A stretch of DNA of 50,889 nucleotides from Candolleomyces eurysporus (taxonomy: Eukaryota; Basidiomycota; Agaricomycetes; Agaricales; Psathyrellaceae), in NCBI GenBank assembly GCA_027579435.1, contig JANBPK010001238.1, positions 1 to 50,889 of the forward strand, written 5' to 3'. Positions 13,501 through 25,750 of the stretch are shown here, one piece after another (positions within the stretch are counted from its first letter, which is position 1; every line of letters starts with the position of its first letter). The notes under the pieces are model-generated. The model saw only the letters and a list, made by a program, of their open reading frames with translations, searched no databases and had not been told where the DNA came from. Made by a program: the position numbers and the translations under genes.

Positions 13501-15391
13501 AAGTGCTTCTTTGTCAGTGGGGTCTGAAGAATCATCAGCTTTTCTGAAATCCATAGTAACAGGCACACCAATCAAAGGATAAGTATCTAGATTATCCTTT
13601 GATATGTACAAGTCGCTATAATCTACATGATTAAGCTTGAGCCACTCTAAGGCTGTTGCTACCTTGTTACGTCTAACAAGCATTGGCATTCTCTTCAAGT
13701 CATCAACTGTAGGCTCCTTATAGCCTACAAAAATAAATGCAAAGACATCCTCCATTTCAGTTTTTGGTGGAGGAAGAGCATGGTACACCTTGACAGTAGG
13801 AAGGGAGTACATGATTGCATTTGCTACCATTTTCCCTCTCCCAGATGACACTCGAACAAGGCAGCTATTATGGCGGATTCTGGCAACAAGCANTTTTTTC
13901 TGCAAATGTAAGCTCTGATAACGCTGAAGGAACCTCACCAAGCCATAGTCCATTGGCAAGTGAGTGCTTTGGTACCTTGGATTGTACAACAGCTGAATGG
14001 CAGGCCATGCAGATTCCACTACAGTTAACTGCCATTGCTGGACCATCCAGACCTTCCACAGGGTCTGATTCTCCACAGCGCTCCTTTCTAGTGAGTTCAG
14101 GAGCTGTCAAACATGATAAATCCATACCTCTGATGTCCGTAAGGTCTGTCAAAGGAGTCAGTTGACCGCACGCCACACAGCCAGCCTCCTCAATTTTTTC
14201 TGGCTTCAAATCAGCACAGAAATTGGAAATAATATTCTCTTGCATGGGTCGACTGAGTGGCTTGGGAGGAAAAATACCTGGCTCTGGCAGTTTGTCGCGA
14301 AGTTCAACCAACTCTTTTAGTAGGGCTCCTGCTGACAGCGATGTAGGCTGGATTCTGACTTCAGCTGGCTTTTTTCTGGTAGTCTTTGCCTTTGGAATAG
14401 CGTCTGGCAGCCTGCGGAACACGCTGATTAGTTCAACACCATGACTATCAAAAGTATTTAAAATGAAGGGCATGATGACATCCCGAGTACGGAGATCACG
14501 ACCCAAGACTATATGGTGGCGAAGGGCAAGGGCTTTGAGAGCAGGCACCTGCATGCAGCCCAAGGGAATCTCAAGTGGCACGTCGGCAGCCAGGCAATCC
14601 ATATCGTTGTTAACCAACACAAGAGCCTGTGGTCTGGGTAATAATATGAGAAATTCAAACAAGGTGGTGACATCGAATTGATGAGGGGGTCGACCTTCTG
14701 GGACTTGGTTGTAAGCAGCTAAATCATTGAAGCAGAATGCACGATTGGGAGCATGGGCTGCACCCCCTACTGGTCTACGCATTCTCCTATGACACGGAGG
14801 AGCAGGTGGCTGAAAGGACAAGGGCTTTCGCTGCAGAAAGCAGCAGTCCAGGTATGACAGTATTGCTCGTAAGCTGAAGCGGCTTGAGTAGCGTCTAACA
14901 AGCTCTTTCAGGAGAGCCATAAAATCATGCTTGAGATAAAGGAAACGTGTAGCTAGTATTCTACACAAAATGGCTCGCAAACGGACATTCAGGGGACCGT
15001 TCGTTGCGATCACAAATTTGGACCAAAGGGGCTGGCAGAACATGTGTCTGAGGTATGTAGGTTTGGGTTTGATGCAAGGGCAACGAGTGCGAGGTGGGTT
15101 GCGACAAGTTAGACATATGTAGCCGGCCATTCGGCGAGTCATCGATAGCAGCGTTGAGCTTGCAACGACCGGCGCTTTCGCCGTGCGAGGGATGACCGGC
15201 ATTTCAGCCGTAGGAGCCAGGAAGACCTGCGGAAAGGCAGTAGGACAACGTTCGACGGAGACGCCGTCGTCGCGTCGAGCGGCAGCATTACGGGAGGCAG
15301 AGGATCTCCCCGAGGAGCTGCGGCCCTGTGGTTTACTGTACATCCAGAACAGAAGGATGCAGCATAATAGTACGAAATGAGAATAGCGCAT
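7542..15391 (-). CDS. Helitron Rep/helicase with C-terminal cysteine-protease-like domain (interrupted)
   Basis: Large Helitron replicase in several stretches that join once two Ns (13893, 12948) are ignored. In order: a CXC-rich N-terminus; a DUF6570-type region (SLANGLWLGEVPSAL then RIRHNSCLVRV); the Helitron_like_N/Rep domain with the HUH motif LTLHMHMMLWIEN near 12,560 and the tyrosine segment LISYLESCHQGEF; and a PIF1-type SF1 helicase with Walker A GMGGTGKSQ near 10,220, FIDEVSM and AGDFAQLPP. After a TAG at 8700-8702 the same frame continues from 8699 to 7542 with GLRWNAANYSCAYDTWF and YHRSNHFICRIVD...WYNDG, which look like the Cys and His boxes of a ubiquitin-specific-protease-like fold. 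A TGA at 13051-13053 interrupts the Rep region. The true start is uncertain; the hydrophobic first 20 residues from 15391 may not belong. Probably a recently active, now damaged copy. Confidence 0.85.
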
Positions 15392-16046
15392 TGCGAAGAC
15401 GATGGAGCAAGTGGTTGGTGGTTGGTGAAGCGGGAGGGGCGCGGATCAGGAAGTTCAACTGGGACCAAACAAGACCAAGCAACGTACCTATCGACGCGCT
15501 TCGAATCTAAGCGAGGGCCATCACATCTCAACCTCCTCTCCTTGCTAGCATGATTCTAGGCAAACGTCAGGTACCAGGTGCCAATGATTACGATCGAATA
15601 AATCGAGCGCTGGTGGAGGAAGAAACAGCGAAGGAGCTCGTGAGCCGGGGTTCATGGGCGAGGATTGTTCCGAGAACGGTGGATGCTTGCGAACGAAACC
15701 GTCGAATCGAAACCGACAACCGAGAATCTCGAACATCGACGTCGGGCGAGGCGACCCTTCTCTGCCTGTCTGCTTCTCCCTTACTTCGATTTCCACCAGC
15801 ATCGTGCCGCCTCGATCCTCTGTCCACCGTTGTCAAGCCGTCAAGGCTTCCGTCTTCCGCGCCTTCCATCCTGCCTCAGGACGCTCACTCCCTCGGAGTC
15901 TCGTCGAAATGACGCCATAGGCAGACGAAAACCTGAAAGTTCGTCGTTTTAATACGAGGTCCCGTTGCGAACGCCGATTTATCTCACTTTTTCCCGTTCC
16001 TCGCTGCCTTGGGATACAGAACGCTCCCCTGATCGAACCGACGAAG
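15392..16046. other. Intergenic promoter region between Helitron and next gene
   Basis: CpG-rich, GC-balanced DNA clearly unlike the Helitron core. Open frames on both strands overlap and show no family motifs, so I treat them as chance. The last few hundred bases are presumably the promoter and 5' UTR of the gene starting at 16047. Confidence 0.4.
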
Positions 16047-19000
16047 ATGGCGAATTCGAGATACCGGACGACGGTTGAAGACGATGAAGAGTACGACTCG
16101 GACCTGGAGCCCCTGGTACTCGAGGGCAGAAATCCGCGCATGCCGCGCATCTACTTGGCGAAAGCCCACCCTCTTCACCCCCGGACGAATCCTGGAAACA
16201 GCTACGTCTATTATACTCGGCCGACTCGCCCCAGGATGCAAGAGCTAGTTCAGGCTGGAGCCACGATATCGAAAGGCGAAGGAGAGGAAGACGAGAGAGA
16301 GTTGAGCACTGATGGTGCGCGTAGCGGGCTTCCTTTTTTTTCTTTTATATATTTTCTAACAGTGCTCGTAATTTTGCTGTCGTAGGTATGCTTGAGTTGT
16401 TGCCGGGAGACTACCTTTGGACGCGCAATGAATTCGGCAGGCGGAAACCCGAGGACGACGTCCCGGTCGCATGGGTGGTTGGCGCGTACGTCTCGTTTAA
16501 CCCTCGGATGCTCTACACCTTTGCTTATGCATCGATATTACAGGGAGAAACGATCCGAACAGGCGAAGACAGCACTGGACAATGCCCGGGGCAGGTTCAT
16601 GGGGCCAGAGGACGAAATCACCGAGAAGTCTGTCCGATTCGAAAGACTCAAACCCACCCCCAAACCAGTCAAGAAAGGGACGAGATGCTGGACGATGGGG
16701 TCGTCCCTTGAACCGAACACGAACATCGAGGCGCCCTGCGCCAACGGCAAGTGGATGGGCCAGACCACCGAAATTCACGAAACCACGCAGGACGTCGTAT
16801 CGGTGAGCACACACCCTTATCCCGTTCATGGGTGCGAACTAACGGAACATAACCAGGCATCTACGAGTATGGCGATGGAAGATATGGCACACGCACCAGC
16901 GGAAGTTCAGGAGGTTCTGAAAGCCAACTTCGAGAGGCACGGAATGGCACCTCTGGGATGCAAGGATAATTATGCTTATCATACGGTCCAGTGTAACCTA
17001 GCCTATGCCGGTATGTAGCAGAATGATGATTTCGGAGAGCGTTCTCTTGATACCGTCCCATGGGCATTTCAATGGAAGGCCAGATGGGCATTTGATACGC
17101 CGGACCCCATCGCGATGGAAACGACTGTCCAGGCCACTACTCCACCATGATTATGCGTTCGAGACTACCTGCAAACTACCACCCACCTCGCCTCATACTG
17201 CCGGGACTGGGCGCCTACTCGAAGATGGTTGACTTCCAGGGCCTCACCTTCCAAGCTCTGCACGACCATCTCGGGACACCCCCCTACCCTTCGCCTGGAA
17301 CGCCCCATTCGTCGAAAGCATATCGGTTTGCACTCATCAACTACACGCCTCAACGCATGGCAGCAGCTGAGACCAGACAACGAATTGGAGCACTGCCAAA
17401 CATTCACGCTTTCCTGTCTCCCGAGATGAGGTCGTCAAAGTGAGTGCTTGCAGCAAGTGGGAGGACGTAGAATAAAGGGTCTGACTTCGAACTGGCATTA
17501 CTGTTACAGGGCGGAGAAGGATCTTATCAAAGGACTTCAAGGTGACTCCTTTGCTAACTTTCTCAGGGACGGTCCGTGGATTATACCGGACGAGAGCTAC
17601 CCGAGCTACGTCGGGCGAGTGTGCTACCAGATGAACCGCTTCCTCCTCATTCAGGCCCCAAGTCGGTTTAAGCTCGAGATAGACCCAGTCATGCTGGCAC
17701 AGTCCATTACCTACTTGACTAAAGATGGCGAGAGGGTCCCGGTCGAACCTTGGGCGATGGCTCCGTCAGTCCAGGGAGAGGCTGGTAACGAAAGGGACGC
17801 CAAGCGAGAAGAGGGCGAACAACGGAGCAAAGAACACATGTTCAAGCACGGTTGCATGATCCCGTATTATTTCACGAAGAGCGACTGGATTAGAGAAGAG
17901 GCGGCAAATAGATATGGTGGGTCCGTTGCATCAACGTCCACTGGCGGAGGTGTAGACGGGGACCCGGAAGGTTAGGATTTACTTTCAATAATATGCAGCT
18001 ATCTGACGACAAAAGCAGCTTCCGTCGACGCAGATGAGCCGAGGACCGACGCTAGGGAAAATTTAGCTCGAACGACTGACGTCGACGTTGATAATGGTGA
18101 GTTCGAACAATAGGATGGAGATCTGGATTACCGTCTCATCAAACGCCTCATTCAGGTCTGGACGCAGCGAGATATAACTTGCGAAAGCGAAAGAGGAATA
18201 ACCCAGGGGGCAACAATGGCGACGATGAGCCAGGGGAAGATAGGGAGGTCCATGCAGATCAGCACGGCGATACAGCGAAAAGGGTCAGGTCTTCGTACCG
18301 CCAGATCGGTGATGACTTGAACAAGGACAGCTACAGCGGTGAACCCGCCGAAGACATTGACCCACCACTTGGAAGTAAGATCGTCGTAAAGCCAAGGATC
18401 AAGGCGAGAAAGGTCGTCGCTCCCAAGCCAGGTACGTGATAAATTGTGACGACTACCATATACATGTTTCTATATTCTATATGTTGCTGAGCCGCACGCT
18501 AATCCCTGATTGACAGAGGATGCATTCAAGTTCACTCGGTCGCTGACTGTAGATGCCCTTGAAGAGGAGGTGTTGGACCTCCGGCAGGAACTTCAAGTGA
18601 TGGACGACATAGATGGGGACGACGAAGACACACATGAAGATATCAGGGCCACTTTAAACGATGCCAACGAATCGATTGAGCTGGGAGGAATCGGCCGTCG
18701 AGCGTTGGCCGGGATCGGCACCATCATCAAGGACGCGCACAGGCTATCCCGGCACATCAAACAAGAGGAGAATCGACTTCGGATGACGTGAATGACACTG
18801 ATCAGGGCCCAAACAGCAATGCGAGCGTGGGTGGAAGGTCCAGTCGCCGCCGAAGCTACGTCTATTGCCCAGCAAACAAGATCCAAAGGTGGGCGGCAGT
18901 CTTGGCTTTCGACTCTTACCAACCAGGTGGTCGACATGCTTGTGCATCGGGAGGGACGTAAGGTTTTCAAAGGGTCAGACTATGGGATGTCGTGGGATTG

Positions 19001-20267
19001 CAAGGAGGTGGTAGTGGAAAACCCGTACGGAGGGAAGCGCTTGTTGAGGGGGGAAGACGACACCGTGAAGGCCGCGAGGACAATAGTGATGGAGATCGTG
19101 GAGAAGTGGGTTGACGCCGACGATCACTGCGACAAGAAGCAGGCCTGGTTCGCGACAATTGTCGAGGAGGTCATGGGCGAAGAAGCACTCACGATGAACA
19201 TCGTATGGAGACTCTACTCCAACTTGAAGGCATCTCATGTCATACTTGGCGACAAAGGTTATCGAAACCCGACGAAGGACGATATGGAACCATTCCGATC
19301 AGCCCTGGAAAACCATAGCGTGCTAGAGGTCGACCACCGAGAAGGACGACTATTCGAACTGTACAAGCAACTGCTGAATCGAGAAATATCGCCATCAGAC
19401 GTCATCAAGCACCTCCCGAGCGTCTCTCTTCGCTGGAACGCACTGAAGCAGATGATCGACATTTCCGCGATGTATGACGAGGACGAGCAACCCCATAGCC
19501 CGCCAGCATACTTGAAGAAGCTGCAAAATGATCCCATGACGTACCACCCTCTGAGAGAGCGCTCTCCCGGTCGCATTCGCTGCCGACGGGACCTGTTCAA
19601 CAACACCAAGGCAGTCTCGAAATCTACCATCTTCAGCTTGCTGGTCTGGCGCGCATTCCCCCAAGTGTTCTCATGGCACCCAGATGACAGCATGTGGTTT
19701 GAGACCCCTGACGATTTTCTGAAGGAGTATCGAAGGAGAAAGAAAGAGCAGCCGTCGGAGGAGCTCGCATCGGACGTTCGAACTTATTGGGACAACTTGG
19801 AGGAAAGAAGGTGGCCGAGGTTTGCGGAGACATACCCCACCTTCGAAGAGTGCTACCAGCACTTCAAGCCGAACGGTACCCTCGAGTACCGTCTATTCCG
19901 GAAGCTCAGCAGGACGAATGCCTTCGACGTCGCTTGCGATTTGGCCTATGCAGGTTTCTGTCGACCACCGAGCGTCGCTGATGTTGCGAAGTACATCGTG
20001 CACTTGAACCAAGGTGCCATGTCCGGTCTCAAGGCACTAGGGCTGGTGGATGGAAAGAAGAGAGATGTGGATGCAAAGAGGGCGCAGGTGGTTCAGGCTC
20101 TGATGGACCTTGGCAACCTCTTGAAAGAGATTCCAGAGTTCATCAACGAGCACGCGGAAGATGAAGCGGACGCCACATATACTCCGTACCATGAGGAAGA
20201 AGTCGATCCGATGCGTGTAGAGCACTTACTACGTACCTTCTCGCATGCTCTCAAGTATATCGTATAG
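16047..20267 (+). CDS. Large lineage-specific protein of unknown function with one in-frame TGA
   Basis: Nine exons join with consistent phase: 16047-16314, 16386-16485, 16544-16802, 16857-17010, 17133-17439, 17510-17970, 18019-18096, 18156-18431, 18517-20267 (1218 codons in one frame). I do not recognise the family. The product is hydrophilic. It has an acidic, disordered middle (about residues 450-640, including the basic NLS-like KRKR), a probable coiled coil (LEEEVLDLRQELQ) and a helical C-terminal half rich in Trp/Phe/Asp. The phrase LAYAG occurs twice (CNLAYAG, CDLAYAGF), hinting at an internal duplicated motif. One TGA at 18789-18791 splits the last exon and is followed immediately by ATG in the same frame. 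Otherwise not a single stop or frameshift occurs, so the gene is either a very young pseudogene, two adjacent frames, or carries a sequence error. No signal peptide or membrane segment is seen. Confidence 0.7.
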
Positions 20268-20607
20268 CGTAGGATTACCATTACTTTACCAACACCGTTC
20301 CGACAACAGTAGATTTACAATGCAAACAACGGTTTATTGACTGAAAGGCGTGACAGTGATATGTGATCCAAGTCTAAGCAAGCGGAACGCACGAGCAGGG
20401 CAGGGACAGTACACAAAGTATAGAATATGGGGATGAGAATCGGATACAAAGCAAGTCTAATAGCAGGGAGGAGAATGAATGCAAAGGCTGGCCAAGGGTA
20501 TAGAACTAATCTGTTGAAGACGAGCCAAAAGCCAACGGACGACTGAAATGGAATATAAACGAGAAGACTGAGATGAGAGACTACTATATCTTTGGAAGGA
20601 GAAAGGA
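20268..20607. other. Convergent 3' intergenic region
   Basis: Non-coding space between the plus-strand gene ending at 20267 and the minus-strand gene ending at 20608. It is AG-rich and holds only presumed 3' UTRs of the two convergent genes. Nothing else is recognised. Confidence 0.5.
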
Positions 20608-22701
20608 TCAGTCAGCAATGACTACAACCCACATTATATTGAAGGTGAGCTTCCAAACGCTCAGGAACTTGGACGTAGAGGCAGTATAACCAGCAACAAC
20701 GCCGGTACCCTCAGGGATCTTGCCCAAGGGCATTTCATAGTCAGGCAAACGGGCCAGGGATCCCGCAATGTCGTTGGGGTCAAAAGCCTTGCTGCGGCCG
20801 TCGTAGACTGGGACTGCCTAGACATCAGAATCGTTGAACACAGAAGCACCAGACTGAAGCTTTACCCTTTTCGCTCCAGTCAATATAGGTCTTGTTCCCT
20901 CCAAACACTGGCTTGGAGGGACTACCATCGCGGGATTTATATGTCTTAACTTCCATCTTCCCAACCTTCCTGGCGCCGTCCGGGGTCTGGGGGGTGCCTA
21001 GATGCAAACAGAAAAGCCAGGCTGAGTAGAAGCTTCACAATTAGGGCAATCTAGAATGATACTGACTGGGAAAAGCAGAATGGTTTGGACGATTGCGGGT
21101 CTGTAAGGTGATATGGCGGCGCTGGATGGGCGCCACAATGTCCTCGCCTTGCCAAAGAGTCGCGAAAGTGCACGAAAACCTCTCGTGCTCGCAGCGATGG
21201 CCAAGTATTAAGATACCTTTTGCACACGGCGCCTTCCCATCGTAGCCCACATTCTTTCCTGAAACCAGGAAAGATTCCATGACACCACCAACCATCAAGA
21301 ACGTGATAGGTCGACCGGTGACCTTGTCACACGCTGTATAGGCACAGCCAGGGCCGGCACCAGACCAGGCCTCCTTGAAAGCGAGCTCTGTGACATCGAC
21401 GGTGGATGCGTTTGCAAAGCTCCCTTGACGGTCGAAGCGATGCAACAATGCAACGTAGCTGAAAAAAAGATATCGTCAGGCCNAAAGCGAACAAAGTCGA
21501 AAGGAGAACCAACGCTTTATCGATCCCAAAGCATTCCCATGTCGAAATAGACAGCCCAGGTACGCGCGACGTGAGGGCGCCGCTGGTAAAATCAGTTGAT
21601 CTTTCATTAGCGGTTGGGAGTTGCAGTTTGCTATGGAACAATGAATATCAACAACAGGAGGAAACAACAAGTAGTGCGCACTTTGCATTGGGAAGATTCT
21701 GATAGTGGCCATGCTTGGTCATGTAAGCGTCTAAGATATCTTTGTTGGGGAGCAAGGCATCATCGGCAGCCCGAGCCCTCAAGGGAGGATGAATGAGACG
21801 TGGATTTTGGCATGAAAATGGAGAGCTATGAACATACTTAACAATCAAGACCGTCTTTAAGCTCGAATCGACGTAAGAATCTGCCCACTGGGCCTTGTTC
21901 TCCAGAGTGAACGCAGAGGACGGAAGGGTGATGATCGGGGCAGTTGCTGGGTCCGACTGGGAAGGTTGGGGCAGCTCATCGGCAGCGTTGACTCCAAGCT
22001 TGCCACCAAGTTGGGTCTTGAGATTCGTCGCCTTCTTCTTACCCAGCATCTTGCTTGCCTTGGGAGTTTCCCCATCATCCTCGACATCAGCATCACCGGC
22101 CTCCGTAGACTCAGAAATGCTGCTGGCGGTGCCGGAATCATCTTCCTCATCCTGTGGATGGAGGAAATGCCATGATGAGAGATTCACAGGGAAGAAGGAT
22201 CAGGAAAGCAACGCACGGAATCGCCAACAACAGAAGTGGAAGCGTTGGCCACAGACGCCGACACTCTGCTCTTCTTCTTTGCAGGACTATCGTTTGTTTG
22301 GGTTAGTACAGGTGGATGGAACAAAGCAAAGAAACAGAGGGCATACGAAGGAGTCGGGTTTGCGTCCTCTCTAACCCGCCTCTTGGTAGAACTGGGAGTG
22401 GGTGTAGCAGGGGCCTGAGTGGCAGGCCTTAGAAGAGAGGGTGAGTGCTGGTGAAAAGAGTAAATCAAGTTCAAGACACTCACGGCATATTCTCGATCTC
22501 ATCGTCGTCTGGAACATATTCAGGGCTGGAAGGTTGCCTAAAGATAGGGAACGGGTGGTCAATCGACAAGAACACAATTAACCAACGATGCGACGCACTG
22601 CTTAGACCCAGCACTGAAGGGCAGGGTCAGTTGAGAAGCCTAGTATTCTGAAAGAGCAAAGAAACGTACGATAGCTGGGAAGTCCGTTTCGTACGAGCCA
22701 T
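20608..22701 (-). CDS. Lineage-specific basidiomycete protein, eleven exons, acidic N-terminus
   Basis: A chain of about eleven exons can be followed from ATG 22701 (MARTKRTSQLSQPSSPEYVP) to TGA 20608-20610, giving about 470 residues; nearly all introns have GT-AG ends and keep phase. The N-terminal third is disordered, Ser/Thr/Pro-, acidic- and Lys-rich (STKRRVREDA, KKKSRVSAS, DEEDDSG), suggesting a nuclear or chromatin-linked protein. The C-terminal part is folded: FLMVGGVMESFLVSG, a Cys pair around GCAYTAC, VPVYDGRSKAFD, and a final hydrophobic strand-like segment ending FNIMWVVVIAD. The VPVYDGR...GYT...WVVVI layout is one I recall from multi-copy unannotated proteins of Agaricomycetes; no function can be given. 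One N (21483) falls in an intron. A TATAAAAG box lies about 100 bp upstream. Confidence 0.7.
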
Positions 22702-22795
22702 TGAAGAGGATGAATGGGGCAGGATGAGGACAAGGGAACAGTCAGCTGGTGTGGATGCCAGAGTTGTTCTGTCGTCTTGGAACCAACAGGCCCTG

Positions 22796-22806
22796 GCTTT
22801 TATAGA
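22796..22806 (-). promoter_or_regulatory. TATA box of the gene starting at 22701
   Basis: The reverse complement reads CTATAAAAGCC, a strong TATA element about 100 bp upstream of the ATG at 22701. The identical 11-mer stands upstream of the minus-strand small gene near 30.7 kb. Confidence 0.5.
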
Positions 22807-23231
22807 GCTAGAGCAGGGTTTATTATTGATTAAATATTATTTGTGAGAAGTAGAAAATTCAACATGTTCGGGATGGAATCAATAGTCGGCGACTTCAGCA
22901 TATCTGCAGGCGTCGAGCGCTTACTTAGCCGACGGTAAAATGAGGTAACGACGGGACCCTGGATATTCAACAGTTATATCGGGACATTCTAACGCATGCT
23001 TGCCGCCATGTATTGGCTACCGACAAGTGAACCGCAGCAAACGCGAACCGCTTAGCAAGGCAGGCTGCAGTACGATTGGTACCTGAAAATGTCCTGGCTG
23101 TGAATTGGTTCGATAAATGAAGGGAAGGTATCCGATCGCCGAGCGTCGACAAACCTTTGAGTCGGCGAATATAAGAGGGATGCCCAATCAAGGAAACCAA
23201 AGAGAGCCTAGCGCAAACAAGATCCAACGCA
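22807..23231. other. Divergent intergenic region
   Basis: Non-coding DNA between two divergently transcribed lineage-specific genes. It contains the promoters of both. I see no RNA gene or repeat in it. Confidence 0.4.
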
Positions 23232-24513
23232 ATGGATGAGTTTTACCATAGATGTCATGCTGGTGAGCATTGCTGGATAGTATTTCATGATATAATGCTG
23301 ACAACCAAGCAACTAGAGGAACGGCTAGGCCAACTTGTAAGGGACCGAAATCCAGGCGGGACCCAAGCTGCCGTGCGAGACCTCTACTTAGCTTCATGCG
23401 AGGTGAGCATGTCGTTGAACAAAACGCCGCTCTTACTGATGGGGCAAACATACCAGATTGGAGAATACACCGTCCGCGCGTTTGATCAACCGAGGGCATG
23501 GCGTCTTTGTCTCGATGGCGGGGCAGACGGTCTGGAGGAGGCCTGCTTTCGGGTGCAGGGCGTGCTCTGTGGGAAAGACCTGCCGCCTGTGATCTTGAAT
23601 GGGTGAGTAAAATGAAAAGGGCATCCTGCTGGAAAGCGATGGGTCTAATCGATGTGCAGAAACAAGTCAAGCCGACTCAGGGCGCGCAAATTCCTTCAGC
23701 AGAATGTGAAACTGACTGGCTTTGGAAACGACGACATGCTCCAGTGTATCAAGAAAATAGAAGGCGTGTATCTAAAGATGTCGAACCATTTCAAGGAAGG
23801 AACGCTGGAACCCTGGCAGCCATCTATTTTCGATGGAAACGTGGCCTTGGAGGCGAACACCAGGCTCTTTACCCTAGCCAGCCACAGTACTGCTGGGGAT
23901 GTAGTGGATTTTGCTCCACACGTCGACCCTGACGGACGACTGAGGGAGCTGATGGAAACGGAGTATGTCCACACGTCCGACAACAGAGTGGACTATATGG
24001 AGCAAATAATCAGCCCAGGCGGTGCAACATTGTAAGTGCTTCAGTCTGGTCCTCTAACTACTGAAGTTGAAGTCGTGATGGCAATACAGTTACAAGGCCG
24101 TTGATCCCGTGGCCTTTAAGCACGGAGACATCGTCGAGGCAACCGTTGCGTTTGCTGTTATACCGATGAAGAATAACAGGGCAAAGATGCATGTATTACT
24201 CCGGGCTCTGGCTCTGCTTGACCAGACGGAGCGCAATGTGAGTTACCAAGCTTTCTTTGATACTGGCAGTGGCAGACCTTCTCAAGCTTTTTATTTTTAT
24301 TTTTTCTGTTTCCCTGTTTTTTTTTTTGTTCGACAGACCGCCGCTATTCTTAGGATGCGCCAAAGATATCGGATGATTGATTTTGGCACCGCTGTGAAAG
24401 GCAAGGCTCAACCTGTCCTCAAGAGGAAGGCGGTGTATTATGACACCGACGCTGACACTGAAGACGCCAACCAAAGGCTAAGCAGGATGAGGGTTGACTC
24501 GGATTCGGACTAG
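23232..24513 (+). CDS. Lineage-specific basidiomycete protein of unknown function (355 aa)
   Basis: Four exons, 23232-23602, 23660-24031, 24090-24237, 24337-24513, give 355 residues in one clean frame. The order of conserved pieces is an N-terminal helical region (LEERLGQLVRDR), a middle NKSSRLRARKFLQQN, then YVHTSDNRVDYMEQII and FKHGDIVEATVAFAVIP...KMHVLLRALALLD. The last block closely resembles the F..GDIVEA..SF...P......KM...LRALALLD block of multi-copy unannotated agaricomycete proteins, often next to transposons. The C-terminus is acidic (DTDADTED, DSDSD). A later in-frame ATG at 23295 could also be the start. It is divergent from the gene at 20608-22701, and both belong to fast-expanding unknown families. 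No catalytic motif is evident. Confidence 0.72.
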
Positions 24514-25140
24514 GCATGAAGGCAAGATTGGAATTGCAAGCCAGACCATGGCGTGGTGCCCAGAAGAGCACAGTTACTACTTAGAGAGGAACTAGACTAG
24601 ACGCCGTTTGATCGGGTTAATGTTATGACTATATTTGAGCACAAATGGGGTATACTAAGGGGAACCCGAATGGGGATGGGGGAAGATGACGGCAGCTTGC
24701 CGTTTTCTGATGGCGGTTCAGCAAAGAGATAGGGCACTGGCAGGGTCGAGCTGGGATAGTGCTTGGATTAATGGTCGGCAGGAGGTGAGTGGAGTAATAC
24801 TCCTCAGGGCAGAGGAGAAGTAGAACAGGATCTGAAAGACCGAAGAGGTTCCAGGAAGGCAGCTGTCCCTAAAATTCAAAGAAGACTAAGGGAAGGCGAC
24901 GCCACAGGGAACTGGGCACCCACAAGACCGGGAGAGAGATATTTGAGCTGACCCTAGCCAAATTGACTGCGACCTACAGAACGGGATACCGTAAGACTGT
25001 AGGAGAATGAAAATGGTCCCATCATGGGGCCCAAGGGAACAGAAAGGGCTTGAAGTGAGAAAGTCAGGGAGGCCAGAAGCACCCTGAATCTAGAAAGTAA
25101 GCAAACGTTGGGGCACAGAACTAGGAGATGATGCCAAACA
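24514..25140. other. Intergenic, no gene seen
   Basis: AG-rich non-coding DNA without open frames of note. It grades into degenerate copies of the 67-bp repeat that follows. Confidence 0.4.
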
Positions 25141-25750
25141 ATGAGGCGTGGAAGCTCTAAGATCCAGTTATTGAGACATAAATCTAGGACGTAATAGTAA
25201 ACAGTAAAGTATGAAGTATGAGATCTATGAGATCTAGGAGTCTATTGAGACATGAAACTAGGAAAACTAGGACGTAATACCAAACAGACTCTTAGCTCTC
25301 AGAAGTCACTTGCTTCTCTATTGAGAAATAAAACTAGGACGTAATACCAAGCAGCCGAGTATGGAATCTCTAAGATCTAGGAGCCTATTGAGACACAAAA
25401 CTAGAACGTAATACCGAACAGCATAGTATGGAATCTCTAAGATCTAGGAGCCTACTGAGACACAAAACTAGAACGTAATACCAAACAGCATAGTATGGAA
25501 TCTCTAAGATCTAGGAGCCTACTGAGACACAAAACTAGGACGTAATACCAAACAGCATAGTATGGAATCTCTAAGATCTAGGAGCCTACCGAGACACAAA
25601 ACTAGGACGTAATACTGAACGGTGTTCCTGGAAGTAATAAGATAAGTGGGGTATAGGGTCTGAGATCTAAGAATCTATTAGAAAGTGACAGCCGGTCTAG
25701 AATAGCGCCAGTTAGGACGTAAAACTGGGACGTAATACCAACAAATAACT
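25141..25750. repeat. Minisatellite, 67-bp unit
   Basis: The phrase GAGACACAAAACTAG recurs at 25390, 25457, 25524 and 25591, exactly 67 bp apart, within nearly identical units that also carry ACGTAATACC, AGTATGGAATCTCTAAGATC and TAGGAGCCTAC. More degenerate and length-variable copies extend left to about 25140 and right to about 25740 (isolated GGACGTAATACCAA). No coding potential. Confidence 0.9.

Larger units (their letters stand above)
7285..15391 (-). mobile_element. Helitron rolling-circle transposon (ends not resolved)
   Basis: The long minus-strand coding region from about 15.4 kb down to 7542 is the autonomous protein of a Helitron. The element must lie on the minus strand, with its 5' end near or above 15.1 kb and its 3' end near or below 7.5 kb. 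I could not identify a convincing 5' TC or 3' hairpin plus CTRR, so the limits given are those of the coding region and the adjacent inverted repeat. Base composition is CpG-poor through the core and becomes CpG-richer above roughly 14.9 kb. Confidence 0.8.

Noticed and set aside
18786..18805. An 18-nt ultra-short intron removing the TGA at 18789
   Set aside because: GTGAATGACACTGATCAG has GT and AG ends and would keep frame, but 18 nt is far below any known spliceosomal intron of fungi.
25141..25750. CRISPR-like array
   Set aside because: The repeats are contiguous 67-bp units without unique spacers, in a eukaryotic genome; it is a minisatellite.
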